A DNA stretch of 64,000 bases from Siccirubricoccus sp. G192 (GTDB lineage: Bacteria; Pseudomonadota; Alphaproteobacteria; Acetobacterales; Acetobacteraceae): contig NZ_JAHREN010000001.1 of assembly GCF_019084075.1 (NCBI RefSeq), forward strand, positions 806,001-870,000, given 5' to 3'. The notes beneath the pieces were generated by a model. It saw only the letters and a list, made by a program, of their open reading frames with translations, was not told the DNA's origin and made no database searches. Position 1 is the first letter of the stretch; each line of letters starts with the position of its first letter. Both the position numbers and the translations under genes were made by a program. Below are positions 48,746 through 57,673 of the stretch, piece by piece.

Positions 48746-49053
48746 CCCTCCGCTGGGATGTGCTGGCGGCGATCCTCGGCATGGCGGCCGCCACCTATCT
48801 CTGCCGCGCCGGCGGCTATGCGGTGCTGCGGATGCTGCGGCCGCCGCGCTTCGTCCAGGCCATGCTGCAGCACATGCCCGGCGCGATCTTCATGGCCTTC
48901 CTGGCGCCCACCCTGGCCAATGGCGGCTGGGGCGCCTGGCTGGCCGCCGCCGCCACGGTGGCGGTGCAGGCCGCCTTCGGCCGGCTGGCCGTCTCCATCG
49001 CCGCCGGCGTCGCGGCGCTATGGCTGTTCCGCGTTGCGGCGGGCGGCCTGTAG
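48742..49053 (+). CDS. azlD: AzlD family small membrane protein
   Basis: A 103-residue, four-helix partner of AzlC: LRWDVLAAILGMAAATYLCR, GGYAVLRMLRPPRF, LQHMPGAIFMAFLAPTLA. GGGGAGGC lies directly before its ATG at 48742. Together they should export branched-chain or related amino acids. It appears fused to azlC only because of the indel upstream. Confidence 0.88.
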   Translation: MTLRWDVLAAILGMAAATYLCRAGGYAVLRMLRPPRFVQAMLQHMPGAIFMAFLAPTLANGGWGAWLAAAATVAVQAAFGRLAVSIAAGVAALWLFRVAAGGL

Positions 49054-49065
49054 CCCGGCCTGCTG

Positions 49066-51609
49066 CTACTGCGCCGCCTGCTGCGCGGGAATCAGCTTCC
49101 CGTCGCGGTCCAGGACCATGGTGGGCTGGTGCGGGATTGCGATGCCCAGCTCCTCGAAGCGGCGCTTGAGGCGCCGCGTCAGCTCCCGCTGCACCGGCCA
49201 GCGCTGGGTCGGCTCGGTGCGCACGCGGCCACGGAGCTGCACGCCGACCTGGCCCAGGCTGTCCACGCCCCAGAAGTCGAAATCGTCGCGGATCGCGCTC
49301 TGCCAGCGCGGCTCCGTGCGCATCTCGGCGACGATCTCCCGCATCGCCTCGCCGGCCCGGTCCGTGTCGGTGTCGTAGTCGACCAGGATGTCCACCATGG
49401 CGAAGGCGAAGTCGCGGGTGCTGTTGGTGACGGTGGTGACCGCCGAGAAGGGCACGATGTGGATGGAGCCGTCGCCGTCCCGCAGCTTGATGGAGCGGAT
49501 CGACAGATGCTCCACCACGCCGCCCTTGCCGCCGACATTCACCACGTCGCCCACCGCCAGGGCATCCTCCAGCAGCAGGAAGATGCCGGTGATGACGTCG
49601 CGCACCAGGGTCTGGGACCCGAAGCCGATGGCCAGGCCGACCACGCCGGCGCCGGCCAGCAGCGGCGCGACATTGACGCCGAGCTGCGACAGCGCGTTCA
49701 GCACGACGAAGGTCAGGATGAAGCCGCCGAGCACGGTGCGGAGCATCGGCAGCAGGGTGCGGACACGGGCGCTGCGCGCCGCCTGGCTGTCGCGCGAGAG
49801 CCGGGACAGGCGCCGCTGGATGGCGCTGTTCGCCGCCTCCCAGACCACCAGCGCCAGGATCAGGGTGCCGCCGATGGAGAACAGCGTCCCGAGCAGCCGG
49901 TAGCCCAGCGTGTCCTCGGCGAACCAGTCGAGCGCGTCGAGGCCCCAGGTCTCCAGCAGCAGCACCAGCGCGCCGAAGCCGATCACCAGCGAGACCACCG
50001 CGCTGAGCACCGGCACATAGGTCGCCGCCCGCGCCGGCAGGCCGGGATAGCGTTTGGCCAGGTCCGGCCCCGGATGCAGCGCATGCTCCAGCAGCCGGCC
50101 CAGGCCCTCGTCCAGCAGCTTGGCCACGGTGAAGATCAGCACCGTGAGCAGCGTGCCGTGCAGCAGTCGCTGGGTGCCGTTCTCCAGCGCCAGCGCCCAG
50201 ACCACCCAGGCCGCGCCAAGCCAGAGGATGACCAGGATGTGCCAGACCTCGGCCAGCCGGTTCCGCAGGCTCCGCAGCATCAGCCGGGTGCGGTCCGGCT
50301 GGTCGCCCGGGGCCAGCGGCGGGGCCCGCAGCACATCGGCGACCGCGTGGCGCTGCCGCAGCACGATCCGCACCAGAAACAGCGAGATCGCCAGCAGGGT
50401 GATGTTGATGATGGCGTCATAGGCCGCCCAGGGCAGGCCGAGGAACAGCCCTGCCTCGGCCAGCGCATAGCCGCCGACGCCGACCAGCAGGATCCGCTTG
50501 AGCCAGCCGAGCCAGGCCGCGGCCATGGCGTCCGACCAGGGGATCAGCCGCAGCCGCTTCGAGCCGGGCGAGAGCAGCAGATGCGCCACCGCGAAGGCGG
50601 CGCGGGCGCCCATGTAGGTATTCGCCACCATCACGCCGACCAGTTGCGTCGTCGGCAGCGGCTGCACCAGGCCGAACAGGCCATAGACCACCAGCGCGAA
50701 ACCGGCGACCGGCACCAGGTCCAGCAGCAGCCGCGCCAGCAGCAGCGGCACCCGGTGCAGCCAGGGCCAGGCCGCGCCATCGCCCGGCACCGACGCATCG
50801 AGCCGGCGGCGCGGCCGGGCCAGCACGCGCTTGAGCGCCGCCTCCGCCGCCAGCCCGGCGCCGAGCAGCAGCAGCAGCTTCCAGGAGGCATCGACCATCC
50901 GCGCCCGCGCCACCGGGTCCCGCGCCAGGCCGACGACGGAATGCCAGAGCGTGGGCAGGTCGGCCATGGAGCGGATGTTTTCCAGCACCGTCTCCGAGGC
51001 CGTGCCGATCCGGCCGGAAAGGCCGAGGAGCAACTGCGCGCCGAGGGTATTCGGCGCGATCAGCGGATCGGCGGGCGCCGCCGCGGCGGCGGGCGGTGCC
51101 GCCGCAACCGGGGCGGCCGGGGCAGCGGCAGGCGGCGCGGCGGCGGCCGGCGCAGGTGCCGCGGCTGCCGGTGCCGTAGCTGCCGGCGCGGTAGCGGTGG
51201 GTGCCGCGGCGGTGGGCGCCGGTGTGGCGGGCGCCGCGGTGGTAGGTGCCGGGGCAGCGGAGGGGGCGGCAGCGGCGGGCGCGGTTGCCGGGCGGGTGGG
51301 CGCGGGCGGCGTCGCCTCCGCCCCTTCCGCCGCGGCTGCCATGGTGGCGGGCGGCGGCACCGAACCCTCGCCGGCGGTGCCCGCCTGGGCCCGCTGCGCC
51401 GCCGCCAGCGCCTCCAGCGTGCGGAGGAATTCGGCGCGCCGCCCCTCGTCCTGCAGCAGCGAGGTCAGCCGGTCGATATCCGCCGAGGTCAGGCTGGCGG
51501 CCGGCCGCGGCGGCGCGGTGACCCCCTGCGCCCGGCCGGGCAAGGCACCGGGCGCGGCGAAGCCGCAGAGCAGGAGAAGCAGCGCGAGGAGGGGGCGGGA
51601 AAGGCTCAT
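49066..51609 (-). CDS. Large MscS-family mechanosensitive channel
   Basis: An 847-residue protein. Signal peptide (LLALLLLLCGFAAPG), then a periplasmic part with a ~100-residue Ala/Pro/Thr low-complexity linker (about 65-180), several transmembrane helices, and a C-terminal MscS core: NVAPLLAGAGVVGLAIGFGS, QTLVRDVITGIFLLLEDALA and VGGKGGVVEHLSIRSIKLRD. This is the large, multi-helix MscS class (MscK/YbdG-like). It likely protects against osmotic downshift. Convergent with azlCD. Confidence 0.92.
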   Translation of the reverse strand: MSLSRPLLALLLLLCGFAAPGALPGRAQGVTAPPRPAASLTSADIDRLTSLLQDEGRRAEFLRTLEALAAAQRAQAGTAGEGSVPPPATMAAAAEGAEATPPAPTRPATAPAAAAPSAAPAPTTAAPATPAPTAAAPTATAPAATAPAAAAPAPAAAAPPAAAPAAPVAAAPPAAAAAPADPLIAPNTLGAQLLLGLSGRIGTASETVLENIRSMADLPTLWHSVVGLARDPVARARMVDASWKLLLLLGAGLAAEAALKRVLARPRRRLDASVPGDGAAWPWLHRVPLLLARLLLDLVPVAGFALVVYGLFGLVQPLPTTQLVGVMVANTYMGARAAFAVAHLLLSPGSKRLRLIPWSDAMAAAWLGWLKRILLVGVGGYALAEAGLFLGLPWAAYDAIINITLLAISLFLVRIVLRQRHAVADVLRAPPLAPGDQPDRTRLMLRSLRNRLAEVWHILVILWLGAAWVVWALALENGTQRLLHGTLLTVLIFTVAKLLDEGLGRLLEHALHPGPDLAKRYPGLPARAATYVPVLSAVVSLVIGFGALVLLLETWGLDALDWFAEDTLGYRLLGTLFSIGGTLILALVVWEAANSAIQRRLSRLSRDSQAARSARVRTLLPMLRTVLGGFILTFVVLNALSQLGVNVAPLLAGAGVVGLAIGFGSQTLVRDVITGIFLLLEDALAVGDVVNVGGKGGVVEHLSIRSIKLRDGDGSIHIVPFSAVTTVTNSTRDFAFAMVDILVDYDTDTDRAGEAMREIVAEMRTEPRWQSAIRDDFDFWGVDSLGQVGVQLRGRVRTEPTQRWPVQRELTRRLKRRFEELGIAIPHQPTMVLDRDGKLIPAQQAAQ

Positions 51610-51734
51610 GCGGGCGTGAGCAACCCCAGACTGGCCTGCCCGGTCAAGCCTTGCCGCGGGAGGGCCCGAATTGGCAGGGCTTGGCAGGGCCCGGATTGCC
51701 GCGGCGCAACAAAGCGGCCACCATCCCCGGCTGA

Positions 51735-52929
51735 ATGGCTTCCCGACGATCCGATGGCCCCTCCATCTGGCTGGTGATGCTGGCGCTGCTCGGCACGCAT
51801 CTGGCCGGGATGGGCGCCTTCCTCACCCTGCCGGTCCTGGCGCCCCCCCATCGCCGCCGAGACCGGCCTGCCGGCCAGCCTGGCCGGGGTGCATACCGCG
51901 CTGGTCTATGCCGGCGCGCTGCTCTCCGGGCCGCTGGCGCAGGGGTTGCTTCGGCGTTTCGGGGGCATCCGGGTCTGCCAGGGATCGCTGCTGGTCATCG
52001 CCGCCGGCATCGCGCTGGCGGTGCTGGGGCATCCGCTGGCGCTGGCAGCCTCCGCCGTGGTCGGGGGCATCGGGCATGGGCCGCTGACCCCGGCGGGCAG
52101 CCACCTGCTGGCGGCGCGCACCCCGGCCCGCATCCGCAGCCTGGTCTTCGGCCTGAAGCAATGCGGGGTGCCGGCGGGGGCGATGCTGGTGGCCTTCCTG
52201 GCGCCCTTGCTGGGCGCCGCCTTCGGCTGGCGCTGGGGGGTGCTGGGGGTGGCCGCGCTGGCGGTGGCCCTGGCGCTGGCGTTGCAGCCGCTGCGGGCCG
52301 TGCTGGACGCCGACCGCGACCCCACCGCCACCCGCGCCGCGCCCTGGCGGGAGGCCATGGCCAGCCTCGCCCTGCTGCGGACCGAGCGGCGGCTGCGGGC
52401 CGTCACCCTGGTCTGCTGCGGCCTCGGCATCTCGCAATTCTCCTTCTTCTCCTTCTTCGTGGTCTGGCAGGTGCAGATGCTGGGGACGCCGCTGGTCGAG
52501 GCCGGGATGCGGCTGGCGGCAGGGCAGGCGGCGGGGATAGCGGGGCGGATCCTCTGGGCCCTGCTGGCCGACCGGATCGGCGCCGGGCCGGTGCTGCGGG
52601 CGCTCGGCCTCGGCACCGCCGCCTCGGCCGCCGGGCTGGCCCTGGCGGGGCCGGACTGGCCGGGGCTGGCGATCCTGGTCCTGGCGGTGGCGATGGGCGC
52701 CACCGCGGTCGGCTGGAACGGGCTGCTGCTGGCGGAGGTGGCGCGGGTGGCGCCGCCGGGGCGGGTGGGGGCGGCCACCGCCGCCATGGGCTTCGCCTTC
52801 GGCATTACCATGCTCTTCGCGCCCAGCCTCTTCTCCCTGGCGGTCGGGCTGACCGGGGATTACCGGCTGGGCTTCGGGCTCTGCGCCGTCATGGCGCTGC
52901 TGGCGGTGGCGGTGCTGCGGCGCGGGTAG
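51735..52929 (+). CDS. MFS transporter, frame broken by +1 base at 51843-51849
   Basis: Reads MASRRSDGPSIWLVMLALLG then LAGMGAFLTLPVLAPP, then fails in a seven-C run. Removing one base continues IAAETGLPASLAGVHTALVY into a full 12-helix transporter ending at 52929 (397 residues). The 2-3 loop (LLRRFGGIRVCQGSLLVI) and the central loop are MFS-like. Substrate unknown; resembles small-molecule efflux or sugar/acid MFS. Both halves are well preserved. Confidence 0.85.
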
Positions 52930-53045
52930 CCGGCCCCAGTATCGCGGTTTGCATGCTGGAGCGCCGCAGCCCGCGGATTTGCCGGGCAAACCGGGATACG
53001 GCCTGCCGGCATTGCGGATTTCCGGCGGCGGTCTAGATCGGGGCC

Positions 53046-53240
53046 ATGAAAACCCTGCTCTCCATCCTTGTCGTCCTCGGCCTGCTGGGCACGCTCGGGG
53101 TGCTCTTCGCCGGCATGCTGGGCCTGGCCCGCACCGACGGCAACGGCGAGCGGTCCAATGCCCTGATGCGCTGGCGGGTGCTTCTGCAGGGGATCACGCT
53201 GATCCTGTTCGTGCTCCTGCTGCTGGTCAGCCGGGGTTAG
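53046..53240 (+). CDS. Small two-helix (HIG1-like/twin transmembrane) membrane protein
   Basis: A 64-residue protein with two transmembrane helices (3-27 and 45-62) around a polar loop ARTDGNGERSNALMRWR, the layout of bacterial HIG1-type or 'twin transmembrane' proteins that accompany respiratory complexes. No oxidase gene is adjacent. Its TAG stop forms the start of repeat copy C, as for ftsE and copy A. Confidence 0.78.
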   Translation: MKTLLSILVVLGLLGTLGVLFAGMLGLARTDGNGERSNALMRWRVLLQGITLILFVLLLLVSRG

Positions 53241-53342
53241 AGCGGATCGCCGGAGGGCGGAACCGCCCGGAGGCGTGAATCCGCTCTAAAAACAACAGGC
53301 TACAGCGGCGTGCCGAACCATCGATTCGGCACGCCGCTGTAG
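53237..53342 (+). repeat. Two-hairpin intergenic repeat, copy C
   Basis: Starts in the stop codon of the small membrane protein. Hairpin 2 (53239-53287) has outer arms AGAGCGGAT/ATCCGCTCT and contains GATCGCCGGAGGGC and GGAGGCGTGAATC. The linker AAAACAACAGGC joins hairpin 1 (53300-53342), an 18-bp perfect stem. Stems differ from copy A but pair fully; linker and core motifs match it. Confidence 0.82.
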
Positions 53343-53366
53343 TGGTCCGGTCCTGGCGTCCGCCGC

Positions 53367-53472
53367 GCCACGGCGGGTGGCGTTCAGGAATGGACACCAT
53401 CCGCCGTGGCATTTTGTTTTCGTGGAGTGGATTCACGCTCCCGGACGTGCAACTCCGTCCGCGATCTGCCCT
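53367..53472 (-). repeat. Two-hairpin intergenic repeat, copy E (degenerate)
   Basis: Opposes copy C. Hairpin 1 is a 14-bp stem (53367-53380 with 53397-53410). The linker reads AAAACAAAATGCC on the minus strand. Hairpin 2 (53422-53472) keeps GATCGCGGACGGAG and GGAGCGTGAATC but its outer stem is weak. The element encodes the last ~28 residues of the histidine kinase. Confidence 0.68.
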
Positions 53473-54463
53473 CGGCGTGGAAAACCAGCCGTGCGGTCGT
53501 CCCCTGCCCGCGCTCGAAGGAGACCGTGCCGCCGAGCTGGGACGCCAGGCTCTGGAGGATGCCCTGCCCGAGGCCGCTGCATCCGGTTTGGCTGAAGGTC
53601 GCGGGAAGGCCGCAGCCATCGTCGGCGACGGTCAGCGTGCAGACCTGCTTCCTGACACTGAGGCGTATCGCGATGCTTCCCTCCGCCCGGCCGCGAAACG
53701 CATATTTGAGGCTGTTGGTGACAAGCTCGGCGACGATCAAGGATACCGACATCAGGGATTGCAGATCCAGTTCAAGGGGCGGCGCTTCCACGGTCAGCCG
53801 TATGCCGCGCGCATCGCTGGCCTTGATCAGGTCGCCGCAGAGCTCTTCGAGATAGCGCCCCACCGGCAGGTCGACCGCCTTCGGATCGTGGAGGCGCCGG
53901 TGAACCCGCGCCATCAGGTCAAGGCGGCTCCGGGCTGCCTCCAGCGCCCGTGCCCCGTCGCTGTCCCGCTCCAGCGCCTTTTTCCGAAGGTGCAGGAGGG
54001 CGGCGACGAATTGCAGGTTGTTCGCCACCCGGTGCTGCAATTCCCGGAACAGCGTGTTCGACCGCTCCCGCGCCAACAAAAGATCATTGATGGCAAGGTT
54101 CAGGGTACGGATCACATAGAGTTCAATGCAGGCGGTCACGAAGAAAATCACCATCGTGGCCGTGTCGCGGGGCGACAGGATGAATGTTCCGTAGGGAGGA
54201 AAGAAAAAGACCCAGGCGATGAACGTGCAGACGATCCCAAAGCCCAGGGCGACCCGGATTCCGCCGATGAGGCCGGCCAGCAGCATCGCGGGCAGGATGG
54301 CCATGGGGCCGAAGCCCTCCCCCAACTCACCGAGGCACCAGCGAAGCGTGGCCGCGGCCGCGAGGACAGTCACGCCTATCGTCAACCCCAGCCATGGCCG
54401 GTCGCGGGGCAGGCTGCGGAAAATAGACGCAGTTTTCATGTAAAATTCGTGATGCGCGGCCAT
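53384..54463 (-). CDS. Sensor histidine kinase (DUF4118 membrane domain, HisKA_2)
   Basis: A 359-residue kinase. N-terminal helices (about 25-115) match the DUF4118/KdpD-type membrane domain (GFGPMAILPAMLLAGLIGGI). Then the HisKA_2 phospho-acceptor LFRELQHRVANNLQFVAALL and a HATPase core (LIVAELVTNSLKYAF, DDGCGLP, GLGQGILQSLASQLGG). The tail after FHAEGRS comes from repeat copy E and is probably not functional. No response regulator adjacent. ATG at 54463 preferred over 54439 for its binding site. Confidence 0.88.
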   Translation of the reverse strand: MAAHHEFYMKTASIFRSLPRDRPWLGLTIGVTVLAAAATLRWCLGELGEGFGPMAILPAMLLAGLIGGIRVALGFGIVCTFIAWVFFFPPYGTFILSPRDTATMVIFFVTACIELYVIRTLNLAINDLLLARERSNTLFRELQHRVANNLQFVAALLHLRKKALERDSDGARALEAARSRLDLMARVHRRLHDPKAVDLPVGRYLEELCGDLIKASDARGIRLTVEAPPLELDLQSLMSVSLIVAELVTNSLKYAFRGRAEGSIAIRLSVRKQVCTLTVADDGCGLPATFSQTGCSGLGQGILQSLASQLGGTVSFERGQGTTARLVFHAEGRSRTELHVRERESTPRKQNATADGVHS

Positions 54464-54908
54464 TCCCTTTACGCTTCCTGCCGACAATGATGCTCGCGGA
54501 TCGCGGATATATAAGCAATATACGTGATGCTGATTTAACGGCGGCCCGGGAATCCGGGTTCGCGGATCGACTGCGGCCCCAGGCAGTCCTGAGCCTCTTC
54601 TCGCTCCGGAGCGGGCATCCACGGATGTTGCACGGGCCGGCGGTTCGGACACACCGCGCCCCACCCATGTCCCGGGTCATGCCATGCGGACATGCTCCCG
54701 GGGGGGGCGTTTTGACAGACCGCGCCGCCCCGACCTATTTTGCGCCGGGTTTTCGCGGGCACGCGGCGCCGCGGGCAGCTTTCGTGCCGGCGCCCGGCCC
54801 TCCGGGCCCCTCGAGGCAAGGATTCGCCATGCCCCGGGACCAGCTCTCGGCCGCCCGGTGGGGCGCGCCGCGGGAGTCCGCAACATCACGCAGGAAACGG
54901 CAGAGGCG
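54464..54908. other. 445-base region between histidine kinase and etfB
   Basis: No convincing gene. The left part (54500-54540) is AT-rich (TATATAAGCAATATAC) and likely promotes the kinase on the minus strand. The right part has the etfBA promoter at 54712. Open frames here lack binding sites and families. Confidence 0.6.
54712..54741 (+). promoter_or_regulatory. etfB: Sigma-70-type promoter for etfBA
   Basis: TTGACA at 54712-54717 and TATTTT at 54736-54741 are 18 bases apart, close to consensus in a GC-rich background. It lies about 170 bases before the etfB start and points toward it. Confidence 0.6.
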
Positions 54909-55658
54909 ATGAAGCTCCTCGTCCCCGTCAAGCGGGTGGTCGATTACAACGTGAAGGTCCGCGTCAAGGCGGACGGCACGGGGGTCGAGACCGCGAACGT
55001 CAAGATGTCCATGAACCCCTTCGACGAGATCGCGGTCGAGGAAGCGGTGCGCCTGAAGGAGAAAGGCGCCGCGACCGAGATCATCGCGGTCTCCGCCGGA
55101 CCCGCCGCCTGCGCCGAGCAGATCCGCACGGCGCTCGCCATGGGGGCCGACCGCGGCATCCTGGTCGAGCATGACGGCGTGCTGGAACCGCTGGCGGTGG
55201 CCAAGCTGCTCCAGGCGATCATCGCCAAGGAGAGCCCTGATCTCGTCATCCTCGGCAAGCAGGCCATCGATGACGACATGAACGCCACCGGCCAGATGCT
55301 GGCGGCGCTGCTGGGCTGGCCGCAGGGCACCTATGCCAGCAAGGTCGAGCCGGCGGATGGCGGGCTGCGCGTCACGCGCGAGGTGGATGGCGGGCTGGAG
55401 CGGGTGCAGCTCAAGCTGCCGGCCATCGTCACCACCGACCTCCGGTTGAACGAGCCGCGCTACGCCTCGCTGCCGAACATCATGAAGGCCCGCAAGAAGC
55501 CGATTGCGACGCTGAAGCCGGCCGATCTCGGCGTGGACGTGACGCCGCGGCTGACCGTGCTGAAGGTCGAGGAGCCGGCCAAGCGCCAGGCCGGCAAGAA
55601 GGTGGCCTCGGCCGCCGAGCTGGTGGACAAGCTCCGCAACGAAGCGAAGGTGATCTGA
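54909..55658 (+). CDS. etfB: Electron transfer flavoprotein subunit beta
   Basis: A 249-residue subunit: [59 protein letters not shown] and [20 protein letters not shown] are the family blocks, including the AMP-binding and dehydrogenase-recognition regions. It accepts electrons from acyl-CoA and other dehydrogenases and passes them to ETF-ubiquinone oxidoreductase. It ends 1 base before etfA. Confidence 0.96.
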   Translation: MKLLVPVKRVVDYNVKVRVKADGTGVETANVKMSMNPFDEIAVEEAVRLKEKGAATEIIAVSAGPAACAEQIRTALAMGADRGILVEHDGVLEPLAVAKLLQAIIAKESPDLVILGKQAIDDDMNATGQMLAALLGWPQGTYASKVEPADGGLRVTREVDGGLERVQLKLPAIVTTDLRLNEPRYASLPNIMKARKKPIATLKPADLGVDVTPRLTVLKVEEPAKRQAGKKVASAAELVDKLRNEAKVI

Positions 55659-55659
55659 G

Positions 55660-56588
55660 ATGGCGGTCCTGGTTCTCGCCGACCATGACGGTCAGGCGGT
55701 GACGCAGCCGACGCGGAGCGCGGTGGCTGCGGCGTCGAAGCTCGGTGAGGTGCATCTGCTGGTGCTCGGCCCGGCGGCACCCGCGCAGGCGGCGGCCAAG
55801 GTGCCCGGCGTGGCGAAGGTGCTGCATTCGGATGCCGAGCTCTATGCGCATGGCCTGGCGGAGCCGATCGCGGCGCTGCTGGTCGGCCTCGCGCCGCAAT
55901 ACAGCCACCTGCTGGCCCCGGCCTCGGCCGCCGGCAAGAACGTGATGCCGCGCTTGGCCGCGCTGCTCGACGTGCAGGTGATCTCGGACATCGCCGGCGT
56001 GGTTGATGCCGATACCTTCGTGCGGCCGATCTATGCCGGCAACGCGCTGGCCACGGTGAAGTCCTCGGACCCGAAGAAGGTCATCACCGTGCGCGCCGCC
56101 AGCTTCGACCCGGTGCCGGCCGAGGGCGGCAATGCCCCGGTCGAGAGCGTGGCGGCGGCGGCGGACCCGGGCCTCTCCAGCTTCCTCGGCGCCGAGATCG
56201 CCAAGAGCGAGCGGCCGGAACTGACCGCGGCGCGCATCGTCATCTCCGGCGGCCGGGCCATGGGCAGCGCCGAGAATTTCCACATCATCGAGAGCGTGGC
56301 GGACAAGCTCGGCGCCGCCGTCGGCGCCTCCCGCGCCGCGGTGGATGCGGGCTATGCGCCGAACGACCACCAGGTCGGGCAGACCGGCAAGATCGTGGCG
56401 CCGGAGCTCTACATCGCGGTGGGCATCTCGGGCGCCATCCAGCACCTGGCCGGCATGAAGGACAGCAAGGTCATCGTCGCCATCAACAAGGACGAGGAAG
56501 CGCCGATCTTCCAGGTGGCCGATTACGGCTTGGTCGGCGACCTGTTCAAGGTGATGCCGGATTCGAGGCCGAGCTGGACAAGAAGTAG
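55660..56588 (+). CDS. etfA: Electron transfer flavoprotein subunit alpha; 3' end frameshifted (missing base near 56562)
   Basis: FAD-binding partner of Etf[61 protein letters not shown] and [17 protein letters not shown] are typical. The family end would read [10 protein letters not shown] then stop. The sequence has CCGGATTCG, one base short of this, so the frame instead runs into hbd. With the base restored, a TAG at 56586 ends it (309 residues). Confidence 0.93.
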
Positions 56589-56667
56589 GACAGGGTCGGT
56601 CGCGGATCGGGGCCGCCCGACGCCATCGCGCGTCCGGCGGCCCTTTTGCTGTGGGGTGGGTGATGTC

Positions 56668-57546
56668 ATGGCGGATGTGAAGAAACTTGGCGTGATCGGT
56701 GCCGGCCTGATGGGCAACGGTATCGCGCATGTCGCGGCCCTCGCGGGCCTCGACGTGGTGCTGATGGACGTGAATGCCGGGGCCCTGGAAAAGGCCCTGG
56801 CGACCATCGGCAGGAACCTGGAGCGGCAGGTGCAGAAGGGCGGCATCCAGGCCGCCGACCGCGACGCGGCGCTGAAGCGCATCGCGACCGCGACCGACAA
56901 CGCCCATTTCGGCGATTGCGACATCGTCATCGAGGCCGCGACCGAGAACGAGGTGGTCAAGCAGAAGATCTATGCGGCGCTCTGCCCGAAGCTGCGGCCG
57001 GATGCCATCCTCGCCACCAATACCTCCTCCATCCCGATCACCCGGCTGGCGGCTTCCACCGACCGGCCCGGCCGCTTCCTCGGCATGCATTTCTTCAACC
57101 CCGTGCCGATGATGAAGCTGGTCGAGGTGATCCGCGGCCTGGCCACCGAGGATGCGGCGGTCGCCACCGTGCGCGGCCTCGCGGAGCGCATGGGCAAGAC
57201 GATGGTGGAGGCGAACGACTACCCCGCCTTCGTCGTCAACCGCATCCTCTGCCCCATGCTGAACGAGGCGGTCTTCGCGCTCATGGAAGGCGTGGGCGAT
57301 GTGGCGGCGATCGATGCCGGCATGAAGCTCGGCGCCAACCATCCGATGGGGCCGCTGGAACTGGCGGATTTCGTCGGGCTCGACACGCTGCTCTCCGTGC
57401 TGAAGGTGCTGCATGAGGGGCTGGGCGACCCGAAATACCGGCCCTGCCCGCTGCTGGCGAAATATGTCGAGGCCGGCTGGCTCGGCCGCAAATCCGGCCG
57501 CGGCTTCTACGACTACAGCGTGACCCCGCCGCGCCCGACGCGCTGA
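56668..57546 (+). CDS. hbd: 3-hydroxybutyryl-CoA dehydrogenase
   Basis: A 292-residue enzyme that oxidises or reduces 3-hydroxyacyl-CoA. NAD motif LGVIGAGLMGNGIAHVAALA, catalytic His region GMHFFNPVPMMKLVEVI with Glu downstream, and NRILCPMLNEAVFALMEGVG. It follows etfBA by 80 bases, a common order, and may serve polyhydroxybutyrate or butyrate metabolism. The natural start is the ATG at 56668; the upstream continuation is etfA out of frame. Confidence 0.95.
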   Translation: MADVKKLGVIGAGLMGNGIAHVAALAGLDVVLMDVNAGALEKALATIGRNLERQVQKGGIQAADRDAALKRIATATDNAHFGDCDIVIEAATENEVVKQKIYAALCPKLRPDAILATNTSSIPITRLAASTDRPGRFLGMHFFNPVPMMKLVEVIRGLATEDAAVATVRGLAERMGKTMVEANDYPAFVVNRILCPMLNEAVFALMEGVGDVAAIDAGMKLGANHPMGPLELADFVGLDTLLSVLKVLHEGLGDPKYRPCPLLAKYVEAGWLGRKSGRGFYDYSVTPPRPTR

Positions 57547-57567
57547 CAAAAGGCCTGGTGGCCTGCT

Positions 57568-57601
57568 TGTCCCCGAACTTCGCCAGCGAAGTCCGGGGGC
57601 A
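57568..57601 (+). terminator. Hairpin after hbd
   Basis: A 16-bp stem with two G-U pairs (57568-57583 with 57586-57601) 22 bases past the stop. No T-run; may act as a Rho-dependent stop or RNA 3'-end stabiliser. Confidence 0.5.
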
Positions 57602-57673
57602 GGACACCGGGGCTTGGCGGCCGCGCCGTCCGCGCCCACCCTGCGTGCATCAGCCACGCTGCGGGAGGGCGCC

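Noticed and set aside
55660..57546. EtfA-Hbd fusion protein.
   Set aside because: A missing base at the etfA end removes its stop. Restoring it gives the family C-terminus and a normal hbd start at 56668.
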